A DNA stretch of 34,099 nt from Gammaproteobacteria bacterium (GCA_020853135.1 JADYZO010000046.1:1-34099); one strand, 5' to 3'; counted from the first letter of the stretch, positions 1-7,569 are shown. The notes: generated by a model from the sequence alone, not told the origin. Translations and numbers: made by a program.

Positions 1-323
1 CTAGGGTCGCCACTCCCGACCGAAATGGTGCGCTCAGGGTGCAACGGTCCCCGCTCCCCGTTAATGATCCACGTCAAGTCTGGCCGTGTATTACCGGATA
101 CAGCCATAAGTGATACTACGTAGCGGCAGGGCCAAAGTCGACACTGTCAGCGGGTGCTGACGAATTCCGCGCCCTGGCCCGCTCCGGCCCGAATGCCGCC
201 GGGCGGCACCGGCCCGGGACTCTACTTATTGACCTCGGCCCCGGCCCTTATCGAGAATCGGCGTATCCCGGGATCGTGTTGCGCATGCGACACCCCTGAT
301 CCCACGAAAGGAAAGTGGCCTGC
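1..323. other. Non-coding leader region upstream of the MORN genes
   Basis: I see no convincing gene here; the reading frames crossing it are antisense shadows of the MORN genes. It holds a FNR-like box at 64-77, an 8-base palindrome CTACGTAG at 116-123 and a small stem-loop (GTCAGC / GCTGAC, 4-base loop) at 146-161. A Shine-Dalgarno-like AGGAAAG lies just before the first MORN gene. The left part may instead be the promoter of a gene beyond the window edge. Confidence 0.5.
64..77. promoter_or_regulatory. Candidate FNR/ANR-type box
   Basis: The bases ATGATCCACGTCAA match the FNR consensus TTGAT-N4-ATCAA at 8 of 10 defined positions; the first T is A and the sixth defined base is G instead of A. 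FNR-family sites with GTCAA half-sites are known. A FNR-type regulator is encoded in the same window. No convincing -10 element at the class II distance was found, so the target gene is uncertain: the MORN pair or a gene left of the window. Confidence 0.4.
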
Positions 324-1100
324 ATGATGTCGCGGTTTCTCGCCTGGTTCCGGGATAATCCGCCACAGCCGCCCCCCCCGGGCCCCACCACCGCAGCTGC
401 CGCTCCTGTGGCGGGTTCGACACCGGCCCCGGCAGGCAAGCCGCGTGATGGTGTCGTCGAGTCGTACTACACGAGCGGGCAACTGGGCTTTCGCGGTCAC
501 TACGTCAATGGCCGCATGGACGGCATGCAAGAATGGTACCACTCCAGCGGCCGGCTGCGGGAACGGCAAAGCTATCGCGACGACGTCAAGGAGGGTCCCT
601 GGCAGCTGTTCCATGCCAACGGCCAGCTGCGCTCCAGTGGCTGCTTCATCGGCGGCGCACGCAACGGGCCATTCGAGGTCTTCTACGCGAGTGGCCAGCT
701 GCGCTCGAAGGGCACGCACCGGGACAACCACCGCGACGGACCCTACGAGTCCTACCATGACAATGGCGAGCTGCAGTCGCGGGGCAGCTTCGCCGGCGGG
801 AAGAAGACCGGGCCCTGGGAGGAATTCCACCAGGACGGCCAGCAGAAGCTGAAGGCGACCTACAAGGATGACCAGCTGCACGGCCTGGTCGAGTCCTTCC
901 GCGACAACGGCCGCCTGCAGGCCCGGGAGCACTATCTGGATGGCAAGCGCGACGGCCCCTGCGAATCCTACTTCGAGAACGGCCAGCTGAAGACCCGCGG
1001 CAGCTACCGGCGGGGCATGCTCGATGGCCCCTACGAGATCTATGACAGCAACGGTGAACTCAAGGAAACCGGCGGTTTCCGCAACGGTGCGCCGCGGTAG
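324..1100 (+). CDS. MORN_2-repeat (YwqK-like) protein 1
   Basis: The protein has 258 residues and is built almost entirely of about nine tandem repeats of roughly 24 residues of the form (P)W-x2-[FY]-x-x-[NS]-G-[QR]-L-x3-G-x-[FY]-x2-G-x3-[DN]-G. These are typical of the MORN_2 repeat proteins often annotated as YwqK-type antitoxins, although no toxin partner is seen here. A short aromatic/basic N-terminus (MMSRFLAWFRDN) is followed by a Pro/Ala-rich linker to about residue 40. I chose ATG at 324 because AGGAAAG sits 8 bases upstream; a GTG at 315 is the alternative. The next gene, 24 bases downstream, encodes a paralogue and is probably co-transcribed. Such repeats form beta-hairpin ladders; the binding partner is unknown. 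The repeat family is secure, the function is not. Confidence 0.85.
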   Translation: MMSRFLAWFRDNPPQPPPPGPTTAAAAPVAGSTPAPAGKPRDGVVESYYTSGQLGFRGHYVNGRMDGMQEWYHSSGRLRERQSYRDDVKEGPWQLFHANGQLRSSGCFIGGARNGPFEVFYASGQLRSKGTHRDNHRDGPYESYHDNGELQSRGSFAGGKKTGPWEEFHQDGQQKLKATYKDDQLHGLVESFRDNGRLQAREHYLDGKRDGPCESYFENGQLKTRGSYRRGMLDGPYEIYDSNGELKETGGFRNGAPR

Positions 1101-1124
1101 GACCGGCGCCAGCGAGGCAACAAC

Positions 1125-1697
1125 ATGCGCAGCTTGATGTACTACGTCAGGAGGTGGCTGTCGCGCTTCAAGCGCCCGGACGGCTCCACCGAGTGGTTCC
1201 ACGCGAACGGCCAGCTCGAATACAGGGGCAGCTTCAAGGACGGGAAGGAGGAGGGTCCCTGGGAGTACTACCATGCCAGCGGCCAGCTCGAATTCAGGGG
1301 TACCTACCGCAATGGCGAACGCCACGGCGCCTGGGAGCTGTTCCATGAGAATGGCCGCGTGAAGGTCCGCGGCAACTCCAGGGAAGGCAAGCCCGACGGC
1401 CGGTTCGAGCGCTACTTCGAGACCGGCCCGCTGTTCGAGCGCCTCACCTACAAGGCCGGCGACCTCGATGGCCTGTACGAGAAGTTCCACGAGAACGGGC
1501 AACTGGCCGAGACCGGCCGCTACTGCGAAGGCCGCCCCGAGGGCCTCTGGCACTTCTACTACCCGAACGGGCAGGTGAAGAAGCGCGGCCGGTTCCTCAA
1601 CCGCCGGCGGTCCGGGATCTGGGAATACTTCGACGAGGCTGGCCGGCTGAAGGAACAGCGCAGCTTCAAGACCGACGACGCCGGCGCCCTCTACTGA
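1125..1697 (+). CDS. MORN_2-repeat (YwqK-like) protein 2
   Basis: This 190-residue paralogue of the preceding gene carries about seven repeats of the same 24-residue unit (for example WEYYHASGQLEFRGTY). Its N-terminus (MRSLMYYVRRWLSRF) is amphipathic and basic and has no proline-rich linker. Both paralogues thus carry a short basic/aromatic head that might bind membrane or another protein; this is inference. ATG at 1125 is preceded by GAGG about 7 bases upstream. The gene runs convergently into the ferredoxin gene with only 9 bases between stop codons and no terminator hairpin visible there. The tandem arrangement indicates a local duplication. No enzymatic motif is present. Confidence 0.85.
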   Translation: MRSLMYYVRRWLSRFKRPDGSTEWFHANGQLEYRGSFKDGKEEGPWEYYHASGQLEFRGTYRNGERHGAWELFHENGRVKVRGNSREGKPDGRFERYFETGPLFERLTYKAGDLDGLYEKFHENGQLAETGRYCEGRPEGLWHFYYPNGQVKKRGRFLNRRRSGIWEYFDEAGRLKEQRSFKTDDAGALY

Positions 1698-1706
1698 TGC
1701 GGCTGC

Positions 1707-2030
1707 TCAACGCTCGAGCAGTTCCAGCTTGCCCGGGACGCCCTCCCACTCCTCCGCATCCGGCGGCGGCGGCTTTCCGGCACGGATCTTCGGCCATACG
1801 TCGGCCAGCTGTGCGTTGAGCTGGATGAACTTGCGCTGATCGCCCGGCACCGAGCGCTCGTCCATGATGGCGCCGACGATGCAGGCCGGCTCGCAGAGCC
1901 CGCACTCGATGCACTCGTCGGGATTGATCACCAGGAAATTCGGCCCCTCGGCAAAGGCATCCACCGGGCACACGTCGGCGCAATAGGTGTGCTTGCAGTT
2001 GATGCAGTTCTCGGTGACGACGAAGGACAT
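1707..2030 (-). CDS. fdxA: Seven-iron ferredoxin (FdxA family)
   Basis: The 107-residue protein resembles Azotobacter ferredoxin I over its whole length, including the long C-terminal extension with EFIQLNAELAEVWP-like residues and the final LLER. Cysteines lie at 9, 12, 17 and 21, and at 40, 43, 46 and 50. In this family they ligate one [3Fe-4S] and one [4Fe-4S] cluster. The proline that normally follows the last cysteine is isoleucine here (CIVG). ATG at 2030 has AGGTGAG upstream. It is a soluble low-potential electron carrier and follows the two small membrane protein genes and nnrS on the same strand. Because no Rieske reductase is encoded in the window, it is one possible electron donor for the oxygenases, but that is speculation. 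Confidence 0.93.
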   Translation of the reverse strand: MSFVVTENCINCKHTYCADVCPVDAFAEGPNFLVINPDECIECGLCEPACIVGAIMDERSVPGDQRKFIQLNAQLADVWPKIRAGKPPPPDAEEWEGVPGKLELLER

Positions 2031-2128
2031 GGCGGCTCACCTCGCTGTCGTGGCAATGGCGCCCGGGCCACTGGCACCCGTTGACAGGTTAGCGCCGCGG
2101 CGCCATGGCCGGCGATGGTGGAATTCCC

Positions 2129-2542
2129 CTACTCCGGCTTCGCCGCCTGCGGGCCGGACCCGCCCCGCCGCCCGACACTCCCGAGGCTGCGTGCCGCAAG
2201 GGCGCCGAGGCCGGCACCCAGCGCGGCGTGGCCGGTCACGGTCAGCACCGTCGCCGCCATCACCTCCAGGATCAGCACCAGGGAGATGAAGAAGCCGCCC
2301 AGGCCCAGTGCCCTGGCCAGGCCCTCCGCAACAGGCACGCCGAGGCTTCCGGCACCCATCACCGACAGGAAGATCGCCGGGGCGAGTGCGATGGCACCGA
2401 ACACCAGCGCGCAGACTGCCACGAAGTTGCGCCCCTGCCGCTGCGGGGCGAAGCGATCGGCCACCCTGGTCACCAGCCGGCGCGCGGCCAGGAACGAAAT
2501 CCCGACGCCGCCGAGGATGCCGATGACGATCGCGAACAGCAT
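2129..2542 (-). CDS. Small hydrophobic membrane protein, unknown function
   Basis: I do not recognise this 137-residue protein. It has hydrophobic segments at about residues 2-20, 42-65 and 80-108, suggesting three transmembrane helices, and an Arg/Gly/Pro-rich polar tail. The start ATG at 2542 shares one base with the stop codon of the upstream gene (TGATG), so translation is probably coupled. This fixes the start more convincingly than the longer upstream extension in the same frame, which would read antisense through that gene's coding sequence. It sits between nnrS and a ferredoxin gene, suggesting a role in membrane redox or nitrogen oxide metabolism, but no cofactor motif (CxxCH, paired His) is visible. 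Confidence 0.7.
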   Translation of the reverse strand: MLFAIVIGILGGVGISFLAARRLVTRVADRFAPQRQGRNFVAVCALVFGAIALAPAIFLSVMGAGSLGVPVAEGLARALGLGGFFISLVLILEVMAATVLTVTGHAALGAGLGALAARSLGSVGRRGGSGPQAAKPE

Positions 2543-2958
2543 CAGCCCGCCTTGCGCCTGTCGCGCTTGGGCATGGCGTCCACCACCTTCTTCGCATACA
2601 CGCCGGACACATACAGCAGGCCCAGGAACCCGGCCCACCAGGCGAGTCCGTACAGTGCCTTGCGCACACCGGCCCTCAACAGGAACGCGGTGTAGTCATC
2701 CTCCGAGTGCAGCGTGAAGTGCTGCTCGTAGCGGAACAGCCGCATGGCGCGGCAGGGCTCGCCCGGCTCGGGGAAGTAGTTCGGCCCGCCGGCGTCGGGC
2801 ATGTCACGCCACTGCTGGCATGCCGGCGCGTGCAGGTCGGCGACGATGGCGGCGTCCGGGGCCGGCCATACCGCGACGATCAGGACGATGGTCGAGACAA
2901 GGGACACCAGGGCAAACATGCCCCAGAAACGCTGCCAGGGATTGAGGCGCTGGATCAT
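2542..2958 (-). CDS. Small membrane protein with periplasmic loop, unknown function
   Basis: The 138-residue protein has an N-terminal transmembrane segment at about 13-31, a polar stretch of about 70 residues and a second hydrophobic segment at about 103-122, then a basic tail (MPKRDRRKAG). The polar loop carries two cysteines, in APACQQW and GEPCRAM, that could form a disulfide if it is periplasmic. ATG at 2958 has AGGAA about 7 bases upstream (GGCAGGAACCCGCA). It overlaps the next gene by one base. It lies 121 bases downstream of nnrS on the same strand and may belong to the fnr-nnrS transcript. I do not recognise a family. Confidence 0.7.
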   Translation of the reverse strand: MIQRLNPWQRFWGMFALVSLVSTIVLIVAVWPAPDAAIVADLHAPACQQWRDMPDAGGPNYFPEPGEPCRAMRLFRYEQHFTLHSEDDYTAFLLRAGVRKALYGLAWWAGFLGLLYVSGVYAKKVVDAMPKRDRRKAG

Positions 2959-3079
2959 TGCGGGTTCCTGCCCGTCTGGTCGGGGATATCGGAAGTGCAG
3001 ACTGTACTCATGCGGCGGCGGCGATGCCACTATCCGCGCAGGACAGGGTTGCCGGCGGGCGGGGACCAGGCTGGCAGGT

Positions 3080-4201
3080 TCAGTCCCTCGGGCGCAGCGC
3101 CGCCGGCACCAGCACGATGGCGCCGAGGCCGTAAGCCGCGGCCCAGGCACTCCCGGCCAGCCAGAGCGCCAGGTCGCGATGCGCCGGCATGAGCCAGCCG
3201 CCACCGACCCGCACCGCCACCGCGGTCGCCATCGCCACCTGCAGTGCGTACAGCAGCCGGCCCCGCACCGGCATGTTGCCGGCACGCTGGCGGGCCACAC
3301 GCAGGAACATCACCAGCGTCATCGTGCCGATGCCGCCCGCCGCCAGGGCATGCAGCGCACCGGCATCCGGCGGCAGGATGATGCCAAGACGCTGCAGGCC
3401 GATCAGCACCAGCCCGAGCACGATCCAGAAGAAGGCCAGGTGCATGGGCCAGGTCTCCGGGTCGTGCAGGACCCTGCCGCTGTGCCAGCGGACCATCTGC
3501 AGCACGAGCACGCCGGCGACCGCCAGCGCAACCAGCCCGGCGGGAACAGCCTGGCCCAGGGCATCGAGCAACAGCAGCGCCAGCATGCCGAGGATGCCCG
3601 CCAGTTCGAGCCGCGGCCGCGGCACGATCCGCACCACGTAGCCCCGGCTGCGCAGGGCGCCGATGGTTGCAGTCGGCACTGCGCGGCCGCCCATCACCAT
3701 CACCAGCACCGCCACCACGTAGACCGAAAGCACGGCCGGACTCTGTTCGATCACCGCCAGCCAGCCCATCGTGACCGCATAGGTCACGGCGCCGGCCACC
3801 CCCAGCGCCACCATGACCAGCGGGAAGACGAGGTTGCGGGCCCGCTTCACGCCCCCGAAGCGGCGCACCCCGAGCACTGCCAGGACGACCGGGAATGCCG
3901 CACTCGTCAGCGGCGGCAGCCACGGGTTCACCAGGCCGGGCGGCAGCGCCGGGGACAGCCGGCCGGCGAGCCAGAGCAACCAGAGCGCCAGGACCTGCCG
4001 CCGGTCGAGCGCGGGCAGCAGATAGCCGGCGATCACCGCAAAGCTGTAGCCGAACACCATCTCGCGCCCGTGCCACGCAGCCGACGCCGCGTGCCAGTCG
4101 ATGAACCCCTCGCGCGCCGCCAGCCAGGCCAGCACGTTCAGCGGTGCCAGCACCAGCGCAGATGGAAAGAACAGGCGCCAGGGTTCGATCCGGCCTTGCA
4201 A
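3080..4201 (-). CDS. nnrS: NnrS family membrane protein 1
   Basis: The 373-residue polytopic protein has about 12 hydrophobic segments. It begins with the family-typical WRLFFPSALVLAPLNVLAW region, followed by HGREMVFGYSFAVIAGYLL. NnrS proteins are haem- and copper-containing membrane proteins linked to nitric oxide stress in denitrifiers. The start appears to be TTG at 4201: the preceding in-frame codons are CCG and the TAG stop of fnr, so no earlier start exists. CAGGGG lies about 7 bases before the TTG, inside the end of fnr. Only 3 bases separate it from fnr, so translational coupling is likely. Presence with FNR fits induction by low oxygen or NO. The family call is firm; the biochemical activity is not settled. 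Confidence 0.9.
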   Translation of the reverse strand: MQGRIEPWRLFFPSALVLAPLNVLAWLAAREGFIDWHAASAAWHGREMVFGYSFAVIAGYLLPALDRRQVLALWLLWLAGRLSPALPPGLVNPWLPPLTSAAFPVVLAVLGVRRFGGVKRARNLVFPLVMVALGVAGAVTYAVTMGWLAVIEQSPAVLSVYVVAVLVMVMGGRAVPTATIGALRSRGYVVRIVPRPRLELAGILGMLALLLLDALGQAVPAGLVALAVAGVLVLQMVRWHSGRVLHDPETWPMHLAFFWIVLGLVLIGLQRLGIILPPDAGALHALAAGGIGTMTLVMFLRVARQRAGNMPVRGRLLYALQVAMATAVAVRVGGGWLMPAHRDLALWLAGSAWAAAYGLGAIVLVPAALRPRD

Positions 4202-4204
4202 CGG

Positions 4205-4990
4205 CTACCCCTGGCCGTAGGGCAGCATGGGTCCGGCAAGCGCCTGCAGGCGATCCTCGTCCAGCAGCCGCACGGCCTTGCGCCGGACGCTGATCACGCC
4301 CTGCCCCCGCAACTGGGTGAGGACCCGGCTCACCGTCTCGGGGGCGAGGCGCAGGTGGTTGGCGATGTCCTCCCGGGACATGACCAGCTCGAACTCCGAG
4401 TAGCGCCTGCCCTGGGCCTTGAGCCGGCCGGACTGGCTCAGGAGGAAGGCCGCCACACGCACGGCGGCATTGTGGTCGCCGGTGAGCCGGCCCGTGTAGA
4501 GCGCCGAGCGGCTCGCGATGCGCAACAGGCCGAGGACCAGCCCCGGGAACAGCTGTGCGAGCCGCAGGATCTCGCTGAACGACAGGTGACACACCGTCGA
4601 TGGCACCAGGGCGACGGCGCTGACCGCATGCCGTCCGTGGTAGATCGCCGCGAATCCCAGGACTTCACCGGGCAGGTGGAAATTGAGGATGTGCTCGCTG
4701 CCGTCCGCGTCGACCACCGTGGACTTCAGGCCGCCGGAACGCACCGCGAACAGCGAGGAGAACTCCTCGCCCGCATGGAACAGGACCTTGCCCGCGGCGA
4801 CCGTGCGCTGCCGCGTGACCATGGTTTCCAGCTGCGGCACCTGCGCGGACGGCACGCTGCCGGGCAGGCAGACGCGGGCCACCGGGCACCGGCTGCAGGG
4901 CTGGATGTCTTCGGACTCGCCGGTGCGCTCCCGCACCGCTGGCCGGCGTGCCGGCACTGCGCCCGGTCCTGCGGACCCACGCCCTGGCAT
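4205..4990 (-). CDS. fnr: FNR/ANR-type oxygen-sensing transcription regulator
   Basis: This is a Crp/Fnr-family regulator of 261 residues. Cysteines 32, 35 and 41 have the same C-x2-C-x5-C spacing as E. coli FNR C20/C23/C29. C134 lies 93 residues after C41, the same distance as C122 from C29, so all four [4Fe-4S] ligands are present. The cyclic-nucleotide-like beta barrel spans about 50-150. The recognition helix in the C-terminal HTH holds ETVSR, matching the E/S/R residues of FNR that read TTGAT half-sites. ATG at 4990 has a near-perfect AGGAGG. The N-terminus is about 12 residues longer than in E. coli FNR. It is the first gene before nnrS. Candidate target sites in the window are listed separately. 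Confidence 0.93.
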   Translation of the reverse strand: MPGRGSAGPGAVPARRPAVRERTGESEDIQPCSRCPVARVCLPGSVPSAQVPQLETMVTRQRTVAAGKVLFHAGEEFSSLFAVRSGGLKSTVVDADGSEHILNFHLPGEVLGFAAIYHGRHAVSAVALVPSTVCHLSFSEILRLAQLFPGLVLGLLRIASRSALYTGRLTGDHNAAVRVAAFLLSQSGRLKAQGRRYSEFELVMSREDIANHLRLAPETVSRVLTQLRGQGVISVRRKAVRLLDEDRLQALAGPMLPYGQG

Positions 4991-5085
4991 GAGAAACCTC
5001 CTGGCACGATGCTACCCGACGCCCCGCCAGCCTTCCACCGGGCGCGCGCAGGCAGGCCGGCTGGCGCAGCGGCCATGACACACCA

Positions 5086-5123
5086 CGAACAAAGGGCGGC
5101 GGGACGCATGCCCCGCCGCCCTT
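5086..5123 (-). terminator. Hairpin terminator after Rieske oxygenase 1
   Basis: A 12-base-pair stem (AAGGGCGGCGGG / CCCGCCGCCCTT, at 5092-5103 and 5112-5123) has an 8-base loop. On the minus strand it is followed by TTTGTTCG, an interrupted U tract. It lies 34 bases after the stop of the Rieske gene and before fnr, separating the two transcripts. Confidence 0.6.
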
Positions 5124-5156
5124 CCCGTCCGCCGGTGCCGGCCGGAAGATGCCGGA

Positions 5157-6293
5157 TCAGTCGCTGGAAGCCTTCGAGGCCGGCTTCAGCGGTACCGCCT
5201 TGTGCACCCAGTTCTTCGGGTCCTCGCGACGCGCCGGTGACGGGATCACCAGCATCTCGGTATGGCTGCGGCGCTCGTACTCGTCGAGGTCGATCTCGTA
5301 GCCCTGGGCGGCCCACTTGAAGCAGCGCTTGCGGAAGGCCGTCTCCATGCTGTCGGTCTCGGTGAGGAACTCGTCGGAGAGCTTCGCCGGCGTGATGGGT
5401 GGCTTGAGGTCTTCCACCACCGAGAGATCCTCCACCACCGCCAGCTGGATGCCCGCCATGCGCTCGGCGTCGAACTGCGGCTCCTTGAGGTAGTTGCGGG
5501 CCTGCCAGCCGATGGCGCGGCTGAGTTGCCGGTCCACCGGTGTCCGGGCAGTGAAGTTGATCTGGGTCATGCCCTCCTTGAACGTCGGCTGGATGCGGTG
5601 GCAGAGGCCGACCAGGCTGAACTCCAGCTCGACGCTCGTGTTCAGGCGCTCCTCGCTCAGCATCTTGGCCATTTCGCCCGACTTCTGATCCGGCTTCGGT
5701 GCCGGCTTGCGGCGCGTGACCCGCGCGCCCCACTCGGATTCCACCAGCGGGAAGTTCTCGAGCTTGGGTGTGCGCCGGGCACCGAACTGGCGGTGCACGA
5801 ACTGCGTGTGCGCGGTGTCGAGCGAGTTCTCCTCGAAGCGCATCCAGTTGGTCTTGGCCTGGAAGCCGTAGGGAATGCGGTGCCAGCCGACCGGATCATC
5901 GTACTCGGGAAACAGGTCGGGGATGCGCGGGCGCTGGCTCTCGGGCAGGTCGCCGAGGAACACCCACACCCAGCCGTACTTCTCCTGGGTCGGGTAGCTG
6001 TCGACGCGCACGCGCTTGGGGATGCTGATTTCCGGCCCCATGGCGGGGATCAGCGTGCACTGGCCGGTGCCGTTGAACTCCCAGCCGTGGTAGGGACACA
6101 CGACATTGCAGCCGTTCATCTCGCCCTTGCCGAGCGAGGCGCCGCGATGGCAGCAGACGTCGCTCAGGCACACCGCCTTGCCGCTGTCGTCGCGGAACAG
6201 CACGAAGTCGCAGGCCAGCATGCGCGTCTTCAGCGGCTTGTCCTTCCGCACGTCGGAGGCGGCAGCCGCCACATACCAGTTGTTGATCAGCAT
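5157..6293 (-). CDS. Rieske non-haem iron oxygenase, alpha subunit (1)
   Basis: The 378-residue protein begins MLINNWYVAAAASD and has a Rieske [2Fe-2S] domain with ligands C47, H49, C66 and H69 (C-C-H and CPYHGW, normal 16-residue spacing). The catalytic domain has the mononuclear iron motif D-x2-H-x4-H in NSLDTAHTQFVH and a likely Asp ligand in AVVEDLSVVED. The C-terminus carries IPSPARR, shared with the other two Rieske proteins of this window. Family members use O2 and electrons from a reductase to hydroxylate or cleave aromatic, steroid or similar compounds; the substrate cannot be read here. No beta subunit or reductase lies nearby. ATG at 6293 has GGGAGAA upstream, rejecting a 84-residue longer reading. 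A FNR-like palindrome lies about 92 bases before the start. Confidence 0.92.
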   Translation of the reverse strand: MLINNWYVAAAASDVRKDKPLKTRMLACDFVLFRDDSGKAVCLSDVCCHRGASLGKGEMNGCNVVCPYHGWEFNGTGQCTLIPAMGPEISIPKRVRVDSYPTQEKYGWVWVFLGDLPESQRPRIPDLFPEYDDPVGWHRIPYGFQAKTNWMRFEENSLDTAHTQFVHRQFGARRTPKLENFPLVESEWGARVTRRKPAPKPDQKSGEMAKMLSEERLNTSVELEFSLVGLCHRIQPTFKEGMTQINFTARTPVDRQLSRAIGWQARNYLKEPQFDAERMAGIQLAVVEDLSVVEDLKPPITPAKLSDEFLTETDSMETAFRKRCFKWAAQGYEIDLDEYERRSHTEMLVIPSPARREDPKNWVHKAVPLKPASKASSD

Positions 6294-6384
6294 GGATTGT
6301 TCTCCCGGTGTTTGATTGCCGTGACAGGCACCATCGCGGCCCCGTCCCAGGGATGACCTTACTCCCGGTGGATTGCCTGAATCC

Positions 6385-6398
6385 CTGATGTACATCAG
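6385..6398. promoter_or_regulatory. Candidate FNR-family box (perfect palindrome)
   Basis: CTGATGTACATCAG is a perfect 14-base palindrome with the FNR core TGAT-N4-ATCA; only the outermost T and A of the consensus TTGAT-N4-ATCAA are replaced (C and G). It lies between the divergently transcribed Rieske oxygenase 1 (92 bases from its start) and the methyltransferase (about 128 bases from its start), so it may serve either. Confidence 0.55.
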
Positions 6399-6525
6399 CC
6401 AGGACCTCCGGCACTGCCCCGGCAGACCCGGCGGGCAGCCCGCGGCGGACGGACGAGGGATCTCCGCGCACGGCGCCGGCCTGCTAAGCTGCCGGCGATC
6501 GCCATCCACCCGGGGAACCACAGGC

Positions 6526-7149
6526 ATGGGTGAACAGAGCCGCACGGTGTTCGAACGCCTCTACGCCCGCGCACAGCGGCCGGAGGATCTGCCCTGGCAC
6601 AGCGCCGAGCCCCCCGCCCTGCTGGTCGAAGCCCTGGATGCCCGTGGGGCACCCGGCCCGGCGCTGGATGTCGGTTGCGGCGCCGGCAGCTATTCAATCT
6701 ACATGGCCAGGCGCGGCTACCGTGTCACCGCCGTGGATTTCATGCCGCAGGCCGTCGCGCTGTTGAAGCAACAGGCTTCCTCGCGGCAACTGGACATCAC
6801 CGCGATCCAGGCCGATGTCACCGCCTGGGCGGGCAGCCAGCCGTTCGACGTGGTGCTCGACGTCGGCTGCCTGCACAGCCTCGGGAAGGCGCGCCACGCC
6901 GCCTACAAGGCGCGGCTGCTGCAGTGGCTGGCCCCCGGCGGGGATTTCATCCTCGTGCACTGCGGCAGGCGTGGCTGGTGGGATCGGTGGCCCATCGGGC
7001 CGGATCGTGCATACCACACCGACATCGAGCGGCTGTTCGCGCCCGAACTGGAACTGCGCGCCTACCGGCCCGAACTGCTCACGGGGATGCCGCTGTTCAT
7101 GGGCCGCAGCGCCCTGGCGGGGCGTTACTGGCTGCGTCGCGTGCGCTGA
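6526..7149 (+). CDS. Class I SAM-dependent methyltransferase
   Basis: The 207-residue protein has the class I S-adenosylmethionine-binding motif I LDVGCGAGSYS at about residues 46-56, an acidic residue at the end of strand beta2 (VTAVDFMP) and a motif-IV-like DVVLDVGCLHSL. It resembles small TehB/thiopurine-type methyltransferases; the acceptor substrate is unknown. ATG at 6526 is preceded by CGGGGAA about 9 bases upstream; an in-frame extension to 6373 would cross the FNR-like palindrome and lacks support. It is transcribed divergently from Rieske oxygenase 1 and ends 33 bases before the convergent PspC gene. A role in detoxification or in methylating a pathway intermediate is possible but not shown. 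Confidence 0.85.
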   Translation: MGEQSRTVFERLYARAQRPEDLPWHSAEPPALLVEALDARGAPGPALDVGCGAGSYSIYMARRGYRVTAVDFMPQAVALLKQQASSRQLDITAIQADVTAWAGSQPFDVVLDVGCLHSLGKARHAAYKARLLQWLAPGGDFILVHCGRRGWWDRWPIGPDRAYHTDIERLFAPELELRAYRPELLTGMPLFMGRSALAGRYWLRRVR

Positions 7150-7182
7150 GCGCGTGTCGCGGAACCGGGACGCCGATCGACC

Positions 7183-7416
7183 TCAGTCGGCGGCGCTGTC
7201 CCCGGCTGGCGGCTTCGGCATGATCGTCCAGAGGATCAGGTAGACGACGATCCCGGGCACGATGACGCTCATGACCGAGAACAGCGCGAAGGCGAAACGG
7301 CCGGTTGCCGGGCTCCAGCGCAGCCAGTCGGCGCAACCGGCGCAGACTCCCGCGATCACCTTGTTGCGCGAGCGGCGAAACGGCGGTTTCGGTCCAAGGT
7401 GGGTGGTGGATTGCAT
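7183..7416 (-). CDS. PspC-domain small membrane protein
   Basis: The 77-residue protein contains a PspC domain: RSRNKVIAGVCAGCADWL (residues 15-32), followed by a hydrophobic stretch of about 25 residues ending in YLILWTIMP, as in phage-shock-protein C homologues. The typical 'GVCGGLA' glycine pair is GVCAGCA here. It probably inserts into the inner membrane through one helix and may take part in envelope-stress response, but no pspA or pspB neighbour is present. The ribosome-binding site before ATG 7416 is weak. An inverted repeat (GTTCACC / GGTGAAC) lies 16 bases upstream of its start and may be its operator. Confidence 0.85.
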   Translation of the reverse strand: MQSTTHLGPKPPFRRSRNKVIAGVCAGCADWLRWSPATGRFAFALFSVMSVIVPGIVVYLILWTIMPKPPAGDSAAD

Positions 7417-7431
7417 GGACTGATGTTAGCC

Positions 7432-7469
7432 GTTCACCACGTGGAGATACAGCACGAATTGCGGTGAAC
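7432..7469. promoter_or_regulatory. Inverted repeat between pspC-like gene and Rieske oxygenase 2
   Basis: GTTCACC (7432-7438) and GGTGAAC (7463-7469) form perfect 7-base arms 24 bases apart, in the divergent promoter region of the PspC-domain gene and Rieske oxygenase 2. Arms of this kind can bind a dimeric regulator; no cognate regulator is identified. Confidence 0.3.
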
Positions 7470-7497
7470 ACGCGGCTGTTACGTACATTCCACAGGA

Positions 7498-7524
7498 TCG
7501 ACCTGCCGGCATGCCTGCTATAAA
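7498..7524 (+). promoter_or_regulatory. Possible sigma-70 promoter of Rieske oxygenase 2
   Basis: A good -10-like TATAAA lies at 7519-7524. The best -35 candidate, TCGACC at 7498-7503, is poor and only 15 bases away, so the promoter may be activator-dependent. The gene starts 46 bases after the -10, and AGGAG (7556-7560) precedes the ATG. Confidence 0.35.
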
Positions 7525-7569
7525 AATGCCGTCCCTTTAAAACAACGCCTCTGGCAGGAGACTGCAAAA

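Noticed and set aside
222-1553. A 443-codon open frame on the minus strand across the MORN genes
   Set aside because: It is the antisense of the repeat-rich GC-biased MORN genes; the translation is low-complexity (Ala, Val, Leu, Gly) with no domain, and it ends in the promoter region.
2801-5320. An 839-codon open frame on the plus strand
   Set aside because: It runs antisense to nnrS, fnr and the small membrane protein genes, which have clear family motifs; its composition (Arg, His, Gln, Ala-rich) is a typical high-GC shadow.
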